A DNA stretch of 64,000 bases from Thereva unica (GCA_949987705.1 OX465283.1:92057813-92121812); one strand, 5' to 3'; shown: positions 12,089 through 22,579, numbered from the stretch's first letter. Notes: generated by a model not told the origin, from the sequence alone. Made by a program: numbers and translations.

Positions 12089-14950
12089 TCACCCTTTGTA
12101 CTACTAGTCCGTCATGTCATTTGTCACGTCATGGTGCAATGTGTAGCAGTAAGCTTAGTACGAGGGAGGGATGGTGGGGGGTACAGGTTAAGGGTTAAAA
12201 GGTACGGGGGGGTATTGAAGAAGGTGGTGATGAGCCCTGCGTTTGAACTCTTGGATGTTGTAGGAGCTCGGAAATACTGACTGCGAGAGATTATTCAACA
12301 GTCGAGTTGTTTTATTAACAAACGAATTCATATCTTGTTGAGTGCGTGAAAGGGGTAGTTACAGGTGAAGGGAATGAGCCGAGTGGGCTAATCTGGTGTT
12401 GCGGGTATAAGATTGCCGTGGAGGCAGGAGAGCGTTTAACTCGGAAGAAAAGTCACTATGATAGTAGCGATAAAATTTTGTCAGTGTTGCTACATTCCTA
12501 CGGTGGCTCAAGGGCGGAGCAGGCGGTAACTTGAGTGCCCTGTTTTGCACCATATCTAACCATGCCAAGGTGGTTATTGGGGCGCCGCCCCCAAACAAGG
12601 GAGATATATTCGAGAAGAGGCCGAATGTAGCATTTTTAAAAAACAGCATGGGCCGATAGCTGGAGGAGGAACTTGCACCTCTTAAGAAATCCCAAGCACT
12701 GGGATGCTTGTTTGGAGATTTGGAATATGTGGTCATTCAATCGCAAGTCTTTGGCTAATGTCACGCTTAAGATGTGTAAAGATGGGTCGGCCATTAGTTG
12801 AACTTCATCCACTCTCAAGAGTGGAGGGGTGTTGAACTTTTTTTTGGAGATAGGACAGTACTTGGTTTTGTCGGAGTTGAATTCAACACGTTTCTTCTTT
12901 CCCCACTCTAGAATGAGTTCAATGTTATTAATAGAGTTGGACATTAGTTCGCGATCATCTAGACAGGATCTGGCATGAGTCTGTCTTGTATCGAAGCTGT
13001 ACGAGTAACGTAGAGTACCGTCGTCAGCGAAGCTGAGAAGTGGGTCATTTATAAAGATCATTTATAAAGATGAGAAATAGGGCCGGTGATAAAATTGACC
13101 CCTAGGGGACCCCCGCAGAGATCGGGTGGGATGCGGATTTGACGCCACCCAATACTACTTTGATTGAACGGCCGGAAAGGAAACTCTCGATCCACTTCTG
13201 TAGAAGTGAGTCAACTCCAATAGCTTTGAGTTTAGCTAACAGGGCTGAGTGCCAAACTCTATCGAAAGCCTTGGATATATCTAGATCAACCAGACTAGAC
13301 TCACCGGATCCATGCAGATTACGGCTGAGGTGTTCTGTAAGACAGACTAAAAGATCGCCAGTGGATCTTTTTTGTCAGACGCCATACTGTCTGTCGTTTA
13401 TGAGTAGGTTGGATTCTAGATATCCCATAAGCTTTTTGTTGATTATCGTCTCCATGGTTTTGGAGAGAATAGAAGTGATTGCTATTGGGCGGTAATTGGA
13501 GGGAAGGCTGGAATCACCTTTTTTCGGTATGGGCTGAACATGGGCAAGTTTCCAAGAGTCGGGATAATCTCCGGCGAAATATGACAGGGAAAATAATTTG
13601 CGCAGAGGTTTAGCCAAAGGTGAGGCGCATTGTTTTAAGACGATAGGGGGTATATTATCGGGTCCAGTGGATTTGTTGGCATCGAGCTCTTTGAGGCACC
13701 TGTACACCTCGCGAGTCCTGAAAAAAACCCTGTCCATTGAATGGCCGTTACGCTCGGATACAGGGGGTAACACATCAGTTTCGGGTAAAGAAAAATTCGA
13801 AGCGCACATAGATGCTAATAAATTGGCCTTGGATTTGCTGTCTGTTATTACATTCTCATTGTGAATAAAGGAAGGGGTTGAAGTTGCAGTGAAATTCTTC
13901 TTGATGGAACTTACCAAGGACCAGAAGTTTTTGCTACCGGAGGTTGCATTTAGGAGTTTACTTCTCAATTTGTTGTCAAATATGGTTTTGACTTTCTTGA
14001 TGGCGGTTTTACAAAAATTTCTTTGTTGTATGTACTCTATACGGAGCGATTCACTCTGGAAGCTCTTGTACTCTCGGAAGGCGGCTTCTTTAGTTTTGAT
14101 GGCATTCCTATACTCCCGATTAAACCATCTGTTGGGCCCAGGCTTTACAGATTTGGTAGAGTGGGGAATGAACAAATGCATTCCTGCCTGTATGATCCTG
14201 GTGATACGCATAGCGGCAGAGTTGGCGTTTTTATTCCGGAAACACAGATTCCAGTCTGTAGACTGGAAAAAATTAATAAGCCCCTGCCAATTGGCCTTCC
14301 CATAATGCCATACAGTTCTTCGAACTGGTTTGGGAGGGGTGGGAAATTCGAATGGGAATTTAGCGCTGATTAGGCAGTGGTCTGAATTGCCGAGAGGTGA
14401 ATCAACTTCGACGGAGTAATGCGCTGGATGAGAAGTTAGAAAAAGATCAAGGAGATAGGTTCCTTGATCAGCAACATCAGGGACTCTTGCGGGATGATAC
14501 ACAATTTGATGTAAGTTATTGATGTCTGCAAAGAGCTCGACGTCCTTGCCAGAAATACTGGTGCCATTTGAGTAAGTCAGCCATTTAACGTTGTGAACAT
14601 TGAAATCACCCGCAACGATGATTTCGCACTCAGGATTGGACGACAAAAATCCCGAGATTTGTTCGGAAATAGTATCAAAAGATAAGGTGGAGGCTTCGTT
14701 ACTTATGTTAGGACTTCTGTATAGGAAGCAGAAGAATATGACGTGGCTTTGGAAAATGATTTTAGTCCAAAGATAATTAAAATCTGAAGTCGCGCTTGAA
14801 TATATTTTATAATAGGCCACGTCGTTCCTAACATAAATGGCAATACCCCTATGGGGGGAGTGATTGTGTATCCCGTGAGTGTATCCCGACACCTGGTAAT
14901 GGCCTAAGTCATTATCGGGTGATATTTGTGTTTCACTAAGTGCGAAGAAT
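12089..14950 (-). mobile_element. 5'-truncated LINE, family C (copy C1), inserted in copia pol
   Basis: The element's 3' end is at about 12089. The first shared bases with copy C2 are ACCCTTTGTACTACTAG (C2 has them at 37239). Its truncated 5' end is near 14950, inside the endonuclease domain, and copia resumes at about 14955. Copies C2 (37239-39478) and C3 (53362-54370) give the same protein. No target duplication is obvious, and there is no poly-A tail. Confidence 0.85.
12359..14948 (-). pseudogene. endonuclease-reverse transcriptase of LINE C1
   Basis: The open part (13375-14948) reads an APE-type endonuclease lacking its first residues (HRGIAIYVRND, VAGDFNVHNVKW, NSDHCLISAKF), then the RT start (ANKSTGPDNIPP, SNYRPIAITSILSKTME). 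A TGA codon at about 13378 breaks the conserved block before QKRSTGD. In C2 the same site is sense. Downstream, the same protein continues through DISKAFDRVWHSALL near 13270 and GVPQGSILSP near 13095. A small deletion precedes the catalytic FADDGT near 13025. The C-terminal PLSHRRNVATL region is at 12510-12560. FADD rather than YADD is shared by C1 and C3, so it is a family trait. Confidence 0.85.
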
Positions 14951-14954
14951 TCGG

Positions 14955-15448
14955 TAATTGGGGAAATGGCATGAAAAGCTAGGGCACCTTAATATGTTGT
15001 CCCTTTTGTTTATGATTAAAAATGAAAAAGTGAGTGGCATGCATTTAATAAGTAATGAAGCCATACAGACATGTGAAACGTGTATACAAGCGAAACAAAC
15101 ACGGTTACCATTTCCTAAAAAAAATAACTGGCAGAACTACAGATTTGTGAGAAATAATACATAGCGATGTTTGTGGTCCAATGCGGCACCCATTATTGAT
15201 GACAAGTCGAGATAGTGCGAAGTGTATTTCCTCAAACATAAAAGTTTTCGAAGCATTTAAGGAATATAAATCCCTAGTTAAAAAACTGGAAGGCAGATCA
15301 AATGTCTACAGTCTGACAACGGACTGGAGTACTGCAACAGTTCTTTTGACACATTTCTTGCTGAAAACGGAATAAAGCGAAGACTTACTGCGCCATATAC
15401 GCCTCAACAGAATGGTGTGGCCGAAAGAAGGAACCGCACGGAATGTAT
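14955..15448 (+). pseudogene. copia GAG-pre-integrase and integrase core (first part)
   Basis: The piece opens with WHEKLGHLNM and CETCIQAKQTRLPFP, which together give the His/Cys zinc-binding set of the copia GAG-pre-integrase domain (14958-15110). The integrase core follows with HSDVCGPM near 15160 (first catalytic Asp). A deletion and frameshift come next, then the SDNG-type region near 15320 (partly frameshifted) and PYTPQQNGVAERRNRT at 15390-15437, which holds the catalytic Glu. LINE A1 interrupts the domain at 15448. The two copies of ATGTAT flanking A1 suggest a target duplication. Confidence 0.85.
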
Positions 15449-15584
15449 ATTTATTTATTTATTTATTTATTTGCCAAACAAGGCATACTTAAACCTACTA
15501 CAGAGTTATACAAAGCATTTATGACTAAGGTAAAAATACTTAAGTCTATGCTATATAATAATAATAGCTTAAGTCTATGCTTAT

Positions 15585-17507
15585 TTATGGTAGTAATTGT
15601 GATGTTAGAAGGGATATAATTTTTTGTTTAAAGGATGTTTTTTTAATGTGGGGTGAGAAGCAAGCACTATGGCTGTTAAAAGTCATACAACATCTGTTGA
15701 CGGGTTCGTTCTTTGCATATTCGGTCCGATGAGGGTATTCATTAAGCATTTTGGTATGCCTATTGTGACGAACTTCGGTATTGAACTTGATTCTATCGGA
15801 CAGGAACTGCACCTTAACGGTATCGTTTAGGACGTCCAAAGTTAAGCACGAGATAAGCACTTTCCTCCGATGTGACAGCGGCATGAGTTCTAACTTCTTG
15901 AGTCTGTCTGTGTAGGGCGGTAAGTTGAAAAAGTCGTGCGGGTCGTGTAGGTTTCTCAGAGCGAAGAGGAGAAATTTTTTCTGTATTGATTCCAACCTAC
16001 TGCTGCTTACCTGGAATATGGGGTCCCAGATCGGGCACGCATATTCCAAGATAGGGCGGACGAGCGAACAGAAAAGAGTTTTTGTGACCCGAACGTTATT
16101 GAATTCTCGGGCTCTTCTCTTTATAAAGCCCAGAAGTTTGTTGGCTCTCGCAGCAATATTATCGTAGTGCAAGTTGAAATTTAATTTATTGTCTAGAACA
16201 ATACCTAGATCTACAACTTGATCGACACGGTCTAATGCCTTGTCGTTGAGATAATATTCCTGTAGCTGGGTGATTCTTTTGCGGGAGAAGGTAATAACAT
16301 GACATTTGCTGATGTTTAGTTCTAATTTATTGGTAGTACACCAGTCTTGCAACGCGTTTAGCTTTGTTTGAAAGAAAGTAACATCGATCGGGGACCTTAT
16401 GACATTGTAAATTTTGAGGTCGTCGGCATAGAAGAGATGCGGAATATTTTCCAGTGTATCCGACAGGTCTGAGATAAATATATTGAATAACAGAGGGCCT
16501 AGATGGCTACCCTGAGGGACCCCGGAAGTTACTGAGATTTCTTTTGACAGAAATCCTTGAAATCTGACAACTTGAGTTCTGTTGTCGAGATATGATTTAA
16601 TCCATTCCAGGGCAGGACCTGATATTCCAAATTTTAGTAGTTTTTTACTTAAAACATGGTGATCAACGCGATCGAAGGCTTTGCTGAAGTCAGTATAGAC
16701 CGTATCTATTTGATGACCCTTCTCCATAGCACATAGTAGATTGGAGGTTAGAATCATAAGGTTTGTAGTAGTCGATCGTCCCTTTCTGAAACCATGTTGC
16801 TGTTCATTAAGACATGGGTCGATTAGAGGGGCAATCTTATCGTAAACAAGTTTCTCGAAGAGTTTAGGAATAGTTGATAAGATGGCAATACCCCTGTAGT
16901 TTTCCACCGAGTGCTTATTAGATGTTTTATGGATCGGAGTAAGATAGGATTTTTTCCATATCTTAGGGAACTTTCCTGTCGATAATGATTTGTTGAAGAT
17001 AATATGGAGGGGAACCAAGATTTGATTTGAACAGCCCTGCAAAAACAAAGGAGGCAGGTTGTCAGGACCATGACCTTTATTGATGTCGAGATTGTTTATA
17101 CCGGTCATTACATCGTCAAGGGATAGAGATAAATCAGTTATAGAAATTCTAGTGTGATTGCGCGTATTTACTGGGTCAGTGTGTACTACATTAGACTTTG
17201 GGCAAAAGACTTCAATGAATTTATCAGCAAACATGTTGCAAATTTCTTGGGGACATGAAGATTGTTTTCTGCCGTTTGTCATAGTCGTTGGATAGCCTAA
17301 GGTCTTTCGTTTTATGTTAACGAAATCGAAAAATTTTCTAGGATTCTGAATAATGTTATCCCCGACAGAGTCAAGATATGTTGTATAGGCCTCACGCGAC
17401 CTAAGAGTAAATTCTGAGGCTAACCTAGTGTATGCTAATTTCTGTTCCGCATCTACATTAGGGTTGTTCCTAATCAGTTTATATAATTTATTTCGGCTGT
17501 TGTCCAT
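15585..17507 (-). CDS. LINE A1 ORF2, reverse transcriptase without endonuclease
   Basis: The 640-residue frame encodes a non-LTR reverse transcriptase. Visible blocks are GHGPDNLPPLFL (about 146-157), NYRGIAILSTIPKLFEK (203-219), QHGFRKGRSTTTNL (237-250), the YTDFSKAFDRVDH block with the first catalytic Asp at about 273, TSGVPQGSHLGPLLFNIFISDL (327-348) and YADD at 360-363. The C-terminal third holds KLLGFIKRRAREF and the PLSHRRKV region. The frame begins in the linker that normally follows the endonuclease. Family ORF2 proteins usually start with an endonuclease of about 220-250 residues, absent here. The ATG at 17507 is simply the first in frame and overlaps ORF1 by about 34 bases. All RT catalytic residues are present. 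Confidence 0.85.
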   Translation of the reverse strand: MDNSRNKLYKLIRNNPNVDAEQKLAYTRLASEFTLRSREAYTTYLDSVGDNIIQNPRKFFDFVNIKRKTLGYPTTMTNGRKQSSCPQEICNMFADKFIEVFCPKSNVVHTDPVNTRNHTRISITDLSLSLDDVMTGINNLDINKGHGPDNLPPLFLQGCSNQILVPLHIIFNKSLSTGKFPKIWKKSYLTPIHKTSNKHSVENYRGIAILSTIPKLFEKLVYDKIAPLIDPCLNEQQHGFRKGRSTTTNLMILTSNLLCAMEKGHQIDTVYTDFSKAFDRVDHHVLSKKLLKFGISGPALEWIKSYLDNRTQVVRFQGFLSKEISVTSGVPQGSHLGPLLFNIFISDLSDTLENIPHLFYADDLKIYNVIRSPIDVTFFQTKLNALQDWCTTNKLELNISKCHVITFSRKRITQLQEYYLNDKALDRVDQVVDLGIVLDNKLNFNLHYDNIAARANKLLGFIKRRAREFNNVRVTKTLFCSLVRPILEYACPIWDPIFQVSSSRLESIQKKFLLFALRNLHDPHDFFNLPPYTDRLKKLELMPLSHRRKVLISCLTLDVLNDTVKVQFLSDRIKFNTEVRHNRHTKMLNEYPHRTEYAKNEPVNRCCMTFNSHSACFSPHIKKTSFKQKIISLLTSQLLP

Positions 17508-18517
17508 GTTGTGCCAAACTTTACAACAGTAGGTTCAGGTAAGTGCATCGGTGGCAAATACAGGGATGGTCTTGACGAGATGGATGTGGTCTGGTTGAAA
17601 AGGTTCTCCGTTAAATTGGGATGACCTAATGTAAAATCCCCGCGGCTATTGTTGTTGTTGCTTTGCAGGCGATAATTCTCCAATTCTTCATAGAGAGATA
17701 TTCTCCGCTCATTCAGGCCAGCGTTCGCAGATGCAGTTACTTTGAGCACCGGAAGTTCTGCTTCACTATTTTTCAGCGATGATCTCAGGATGTATAATTC
17801 CGACTCCACATGATCCAATTGAGTCTTTAAATCCATTTTAAGCTCCGAGATTTTGTGCTCGAGGGGGGACTTTTCGAGGAAGTCGCCGATTTTGGATAGC
17901 AAAATAGTGAGCTCCTGGTTGTTGTTGTCTGGGCAAGCATTATTTTCCATATTTAACTTTAGTTTTTTAATGCTTGAGTTGATCGTACTCAGTTCAAATT
18001 TCATTAATTTTGAAAAGTCGTCGATCGATTTGCTGGACATATCATCTTTGTTGGATAAAGTGTCCAGCCGGCATTTAATCATTTCAAAATTATTTGAACT
18101 GGTGTCATAATTCGTCTCGATACGATCAATTGCGGAAGAAAGCTCATCGATGTTTTCCAGCCGTTGGTGGGAGCTTTTGACCATGTTGAGCGTCTTATCG
18201 CTGCGGGCTTTCATATCGTTGACGGTTTCTGTTAAAGTTATTAAATTATCGTTGTTGGACTTAATTGCCAACAAGATATGCGATAAGTCTATAGACTTGC
18301 AGTCTACACAGTAGAATTTAAAAACTTTCCGATATTCTTTGAGGCTTTTTATGGCTGTGCGGGAAAGTCCGATGCATGACGCATGGAATAAGTTATCGCA
18401 TATTCCATTACACACTAGCCATTCGCTTTCGTCAGCGTATGAGAAGTTCTCAGCGGGGCACCCGTTATATTTGCACTTATACATTTTGTAATTATGGATT
18501 ACACAATGGTGACACAA
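17474..18517 (-). CDS. LINE A1 ORF1 with PHD-like zinc finger and coiled coil
   Basis: The 347-residue protein is a LINE ORF1, expected to bind element RNA in the cytoplasm. Residues 15-73 form a PHD-type C4-H-C3 set: C15, C20, C36, C40, H45, C48, C70 and C73. A long polar heptad-rich region follows (about 80-260) that looks like coiled coil. The last 60 residues are low complexity and Asn/Pro rich. The reading frame is intact to a stop at 17474. The final residues run into the upstream edge of ORF2, consistent with an internal deletion that removed the true ORF1 end and the endonuclease. PHD-bearing ORF1 proteins are known in CR1/Jockey-like LINEs. Confidence 0.8.
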   Translation of the reverse strand: MCHHCVIHNYKMYKCKYNGCPAENFSYADESEWLVCNGICDNLFHASCIGLSRTAIKSLKEYRKVFKFYCVDCKSIDLSHILLAIKSNNDNLITLTETVNDMKARSDKTLNMVKSSHQRLENIDELSSAIDRIETNYDTSSNNFEMIKCRLDTLSNKDDMSSKSIDDFSKLMKFELSTINSSIKKLKLNMENNACPDNNNQELTILLSKIGDFLEKSPLEHKISELKMDLKTQLDHVESELYILRSSLKNSEAELPVLKVTASANAGLNERRISLYEELENYRLQSNNNNSRGDFTLGHPNLTENLFNQTTSISSRPSLYLPPMHLPEPTVVKFGTTWTTAEINYIN

Positions 18518-18650
18518 TTTTTAGCTTATGCAGTCCAATTATTTAAATAATTTCGGCAAAGAAATTATGGGAATTTTAAATTTATGGCGAATTACAAACA
18601 AATTAGCACTTCTTCGGGCAGATTTAACTAGAGCACTTAATTATATATAT

Positions 18651-18794
18651 ATGTATGTTATTTTTATTGTGCACTAACGAAACGGGTAAGGGCGGTTGAC
18701 ATTAACAAGAGAAGACTCGCGGCAGCACGTCCACACGGTATCACGGTTGACGGAAACTTTTAGGATACTCCAAAGAATCGAAGGGATATAGGCT
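18651..18794 (+). pseudogene. copia integrase C-terminal region (second part)
   Basis: Copia sequence resumes after LINE A1. Most of it is decayed, but the last 45 bases read LGYSKESKGYRL, the conserved copia block that follows the integrase core. The block is cut at 18797 by the long-TIR element. Its continuation (KIIISRDVKF) starts at about 40122. Roughly 80 expected residues between the catalytic Glu region and this block are missing. Confidence 0.8.
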
Positions 18795-18797
18795 ACG

Positions 18798-19690
18798 TAG
18801 ACCAGTGCAAATACGCTTTTGAAAAGCCAAAAACTAGAAAAATTCTTAGCAGTATATGGAAGGCGGGAAAATGTAGGAGAAATGCTACTTAAACAATAGT
18901 CCAGTAAATAGGTACTTTTTCTTTGCAAAAAATACCGCACGCGATTTTTTTTTACCAAATGTTTTGACATATTTTTATGAGCTTAAATTCAAAATGGCGT
19001 CATCCCCACGCTTATGCTTCATTTACAATAAAGGGAAACGCGTTTAATTCTATATCTCAGAAACTATGTATTTTACGACAAAAATGTATATCATCTTTTT
19101 TGTAGATAATTAAGTGATTTAACTTTTTTGTTCAGAATTTTTTTTTGTAAAGTCAATATGTTCGGAGTTATAGTGCTTCAAACTTTATATATCACTTTCT
19201 TTGCACTATATTTCGTTAACGGTTAGCCCGCCTAACATATATTTTTACATAGGGCTAATATTTCACGAGCGCTATATTAAATGTCGCAAAAAGTAAATAA
19301 AAAAAATGCCTACCTTTTTCTTTCCCCGTTTCATTTCCAAAATGATTATATCGTGTGTTGAGCTCATCATTGCCCACATTTGTTGCCTTTACTTTTTTCT
19401 ATAAAGTTGATATTTATGGATTTATTATACCTCAAAAGTTTATTAAAAATGGTTTTTTGCAAATATCTAGTCGAATATTTATTTACGAAGACAAGTTATA
19501 CCAACAAATTTGTTTGTTATAAAATTCCGTAGAAATTTTACTTTAAACATTTTTTTCTAGCATTTATAGTTTAGCCGCAATTCAGCGCCGAATGTTTCAT
19601 ATACACATTTATTTTCATACATATAATTAAGAAGTTTCGTTGGCGTGCAAACCCTTTTCCACACCCCCCTGGAGGTCGAGTTTTTGGCGC
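18798..19690 (+). repeat. left TIR of the XPG element
   Basis: About 890 bp is repeated in inverse orientation at the right side. Landmarks are the end TAGACCAGTGC, TAGTCCAGTAAATAGG near 18892, AATACCGCACGCGATTTTTT near 18928 and CAATTCAGCGCCGAATGTTT near 19577. It is not coding. The CXC gene stop lies about 60 bp past the inner edge. Confidence 0.88.
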
Positions 19691-19748
19691 GTTTTTTTGT
19701 TGTGGTTTCCCCAGGAGGCCTAATCCACAAGAAAACGAAACAATGATG

Positions 19749-20368
19749 CTAGAAGATGTTATTTAGCCTCATATGTTTCGAAGATGTCGGTTGACAATCG
19801 GATATACCAATGAAGCTGCCATCTAATGACTTGACGTTGTCTTCGTCGAATGATATATCTGGGAGACTTGAAAACTCGCAAATGCTCTCATTTATTTCAT
19901 TGTCTTCAAGGAGGTTTGTACCATTCGTCACATTTTCGCAATTTCCTCCACTGCAATTAGAGCAAATTATGGTACATGTGAGACCGGCCTTGCGGCATCC
20001 ACAGGAACCGCCACAATTTTTCCTACATTTGCAGGATATTAATTTTAATAAATTTGCTGGTGCCGGAGCAATTGTCATTGGGACTGGTTCTAAGCCAAAT
20101 CTTGTTCGCTTCCAGCCCCATTCCTCCGGGTCTTGATAGCTATCAAGCCAAGTTTGCACTTGATGATATACTCGAAATGAGTGAAGTCGAGCAGCATCTT
20201 TAGTTGGAGGCAGAGCTGATAAGTTCACTTTGGTTTTTGTAGCCGATTTTCCAAAACATTTGAACCTAAGTGAATTAATTAATATTGGTTTCTGACGAGC
20301 TACCTCCATACAGCTCAATAAAGAAATGCTCTCCAGCTTCAGCAACCATATCTGGATCTATTTTTTTT
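19749..20368 (-). pseudogene. XPG-like/CXC gene, C-terminal part with tesmin/TSO1-like CXC domain
   Basis: This is the 3' end of the element's gene. Reading from 20345, residues 45-67 hold ALPPTKDAARLHSFRVYHQV. WGWKRTRFGLEPVPM (76-90) and a Cys-rich domain follow, with cysteines at 105, 107, 111, 115, 117, 124, 128, 131 and 136. That spacing resembles the tesmin/TSO1 CXC domain, known to bind DNA. An acidic tail leads to the stop at 19749. The preceding AGEHFFIELYGG stretch (20330-20290) is in another frame, so there is one frameshift near 20285. Upstream the gene is cut at about 20368 by the hairpin element. Multi-copy proteins with this combination are common in insect and cnidarian genomes. 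Their function is not established. Confidence 0.8.
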
Positions 20369-21136
20369 AACCGACTTCAAAAAAGAGGAGGTTATCAATT
20401 CGAATGTATGTTTTTTTTTTTTTTCTATGTATGTTACGCGATTACTCCGCCAATTATGAATCGATTTTGATGATTCTTTTTTTGTTTGGTACGTTATACC
20501 TCAGAGGTGGTCCCATATAAATTTTGTAAAAAAATGGCGGTCGGTTCCAAGATGGCGGCCGAATTTTGCAATTTTGTTTCCCGACCCCCTTCATGGATAT
20601 CAAATGAAAGGGTATGACGAGTAGAATACAATTTTGTAAAAAAACTTAAACTAAAAAGTAAAAAATAAAAAATTTAAAAAAAAAAAAACCGACTTCAAAA
20701 CTACATATACCTATGCATGCATATGTACAAACTTAAACTAAAAAGTAAAAAATAATATTTTAATTACCTCAAAGCAAGAGCCTTAAAGGACAGTTAAAAA
20801 AATTATTGATATTTATATATGTATGTATCTATTTAATATTTTTAAAAAGTTCATTTTGGAGTCGGTGCCAGCCAAAGGTATGTATTAACGTAAGTTTTCT
20901 TTTGCACCCAAGCTTTCAGGGTATGTATAAACGTAATTGTTCTTTGGCTGGCACCGACTCCAAAATGAACTTTTTAAAAATATTAAATAGATACATACAT
21001 ATATAAAAATCAATAATTTTTTTAACTGTCCTTTAAGGCTCTTGCTTTGAGGTAATTAAAATATTATTTTTTACTTTTTAGTTTAAGTTTGTACATATGC
21101 ATGCATAGGTATAAGTATGTAGTTTTGAAGTCGGTT
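20369..21136. mobile_element. AACCGACTTC-ended element with a large internal hairpin
   Basis: The element interrupts the XPG-like gene. The sequence AACCGACTTC occurs at both outer ends in inverse orientation and once inside at 20687, each next to an A or T run. The left 300 bp carries the CAAAAAAGAGGAGGTTATCA motif, familiar from dispersed insect repeats, and one copy of the ATCAAATGAAAGG repeat (see 62120). The right part is a long hairpin (20676-21150). There is no coding capacity, and no target duplication was distinguishable from the flanking A/T runs. Confidence 0.7.
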
Positions 21137-21150
21137 TTTTTTTTTTTTTT
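20676..21150. repeat. near-perfect inverted repeat with about 200-bp arms
   Basis: The left arm 20676-20877 and right arm 20942-21150 are reverse complements with very few differences by eye. The spacer is 64 bp (20878-20941) and contains GTATGTATTAACGTA and GTATGTATAAACGTA. A transcript through it would fold into a long double-stranded stem. Confidence 0.9.
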
Positions 21151-21164
21151 AATTTTTTTTTCTT

Positions 21165-21628
21165 TAAACAATTCTACTGACTTTATGAGTTGTGGATTTT
21201 TTTGAAAAATTGATAAAACTTTGGCTTTCCCCATGCCGTATATTGAAGAAGTTGTGTCACAACCACTGAAAGCGTGAAGAAAGAGAATATTGTTTGCAAC
21301 AATATTTGGAAATTTTAAGCACTGCGGAGTATACAGTGCTTCCGGAATACGACCCTTCCCGGGTTTTCGAAGGAAAATATTGTTAGAAGACCCTGCCAAG
21401 GACGTTAATAAAACAAGGAGATCTATGTCTTCTCCGACAATGACCACGGAATCAAACCTAGAAGATACTTGTATTGCTGTCGTTACAATTAACATGTCAG
21501 CGTCTTCGAAGGCTTGCTCAACTATAAAACCCGCACTTCTTAGTTCCTTTGTGAGCATTGATATCAGCTGAGCTTTATTTTTATCATTACTTAACAACTT
21601 CTCCTGCTGCGTCGCCGGAATCATAGTC
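21165..21628 (-). pseudogene. XPG-like/CXC gene, nuclease core part 2
   Basis: This piece carries the second half of the XPG/FEN1-like (PIN-fold) nuclease core. QEKLLSN is followed by FEDADMLIV, VIVGEDIDLLVLLTSLA and HAFSGCDTTSSIYGMGKAKVL. The paired acidic residues (E/D in FEDADM, then ED-D in VGEDID) match the metal-binding acids of FEN1-type nucleases. GCDTTSSIYGMGKA parallels the FEN1 GCDYCESIRGIG segment that starts the helix-turn-helix DNA clamp. The frame is open from 21628 to about 21165, where the hairpin element begins after VELF. The acids are present, so the ancestral protein was probably catalytic. This copy is broken. Confidence 0.82.
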
Positions 21629-21789
21629 AGCGTTTATAAGCACAACATAAACCGGGATCGAAGTTTCACTCCAGCTTTTTCTTCGGGAGCGAAAATCCAA
21701 GTTCTGGATTTTCACTCCCGGTTTATAAGCGGTGCTTCACTCCGGATCGAAACTTCCATCCGGAAGGAAACTCCGCTTATAAACGTATA
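21629..21789. mobile_element. 161-bp MITE in the XPG-like gene
   Basis: The ends share an 11-bp inverted repeat (CGTTTATAAGC near the left edge, GCTTATAAACG near the right). The direct repeat CATAGTC flanks it at 21622-21628 and 21790-21796. Inside are further inverted stretches (GGGAGCGAAAATCCA against TGGATTTTCACTCCC). Gene pieces on either side are in register around one CATAGTC copy. Confidence 0.75.
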
Positions 21790-21796
21790 CATAGTC

Positions 21797-22314
21797 TCAT
21801 TAATAATGATATGTACCGAATGATTCTTTCTTGAACGCCGAAATCGTTCAGAGCTTTGGTGCCTAGAAGATCAACATCCTCAGGATAACCATCGAATACA
21901 ATAGTAACATTCGAACTGAAATGATCGCCGACATATTTTACATATTTTCTGCAAATATTTAAAAAGGAAACATTCTTATCCCTTATGACTCGATGCAAAA
22001 GAAAACCACCATCTACGACCCCCATCCTATAATTTTTTATTTCGCCGTTATCTGTTAATGGCGTAAAACAACTATATAGTGAAGATTTTGTACCCTTCCG
22101 CATTCCTTCTTCATTGAATAATGATAAAGGATAAGGCGCAAGCTCATAAGTAATATTATCTTTTAAATCCTTTTCTGTTTCCTTCGAAATGCACATTCGT
22201 TGGAACAGAAGAAGTGGATCGATGGGAGTTAGTGTTTCATCAATTTTGATACTACTACTGGCGGTACTTACTGGAAGAACACGATCATTTCGCCTAAACT
22301 TCACCGACTCTATA
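21797..22314 (-). pseudogene. XPG-like/CXC gene, nuclease core part 1
   Basis: The piece reads VKFRRNDRVLPVST, then IDPLLLFQRM, SLFNEEGMRKGTKSSLY, VVDGGFLLHRV and NVTIVFDGYPED. The Asp of VVDGG and the Asp of VFDGYP correspond in position to the first metal-binding acids of XPG/FEN1 nucleases (N domain). The frame is open from about 22314 to 21850. The first bases are cut by LINE B2, whose tail abuts at 22315, and the end is disrupted by the MITE at 21789. About 40 residues expected between this and the preceding gene piece are absent, so B2 insertion came with a deletion. Confidence 0.8.
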
Positions 22315-22579
22315 GGATTATTATTATTTATTATTATTATTATTTATTTCCAATTAAGTACAAAGATTATAATCTTAATGAAGTACATTAACTAAACATA
22401 AGGAAGAAAAATTATAAACATGGAAACATTTAAAAAAAAATTAATAAAATATGAAAATGAAAAAAATAAAAAAAAAAATTAAAAATTAGAAATTAAAAAG
22501 AAAAAAAAATAGGAGAAATAAAGAGAAAAAAAAACATAAATGTATTACAAAAATAAAATTAAAATTATATAATACTTAA

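Larger units (their letters stand above)
15449..18650 (-). mobile_element. LINE family A (copy A1), lacking the endonuclease domain
   Basis: This 3.2-kb LINE is on the minus strand with a 3' tail of (AAAT)n units at 15449-15470. It is flanked by ATGTAT at 15443-15448 and 18651-18656. It carries an ORF1 with a PHD-like finger and an ORF2 with RT and C-terminal domain, but nothing corresponding to an endonuclease lies between them. Both ORFs are long and open, so the copy looks fairly young or was mobilised as a deletion derivative. The 5' UTR is about 130 bp (18518-18650). Confidence 0.82.

Noticed and set aside
18674..18970. 98-residue minus-strand frame
   Set aside because: It spans the exact boundary between copia and the long-TIR element and has no family features.
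20806..21006. 66-residue frame in the hairpin
   Set aside because: It lies across the arms and spacer of the inverted repeat and has no independent support.
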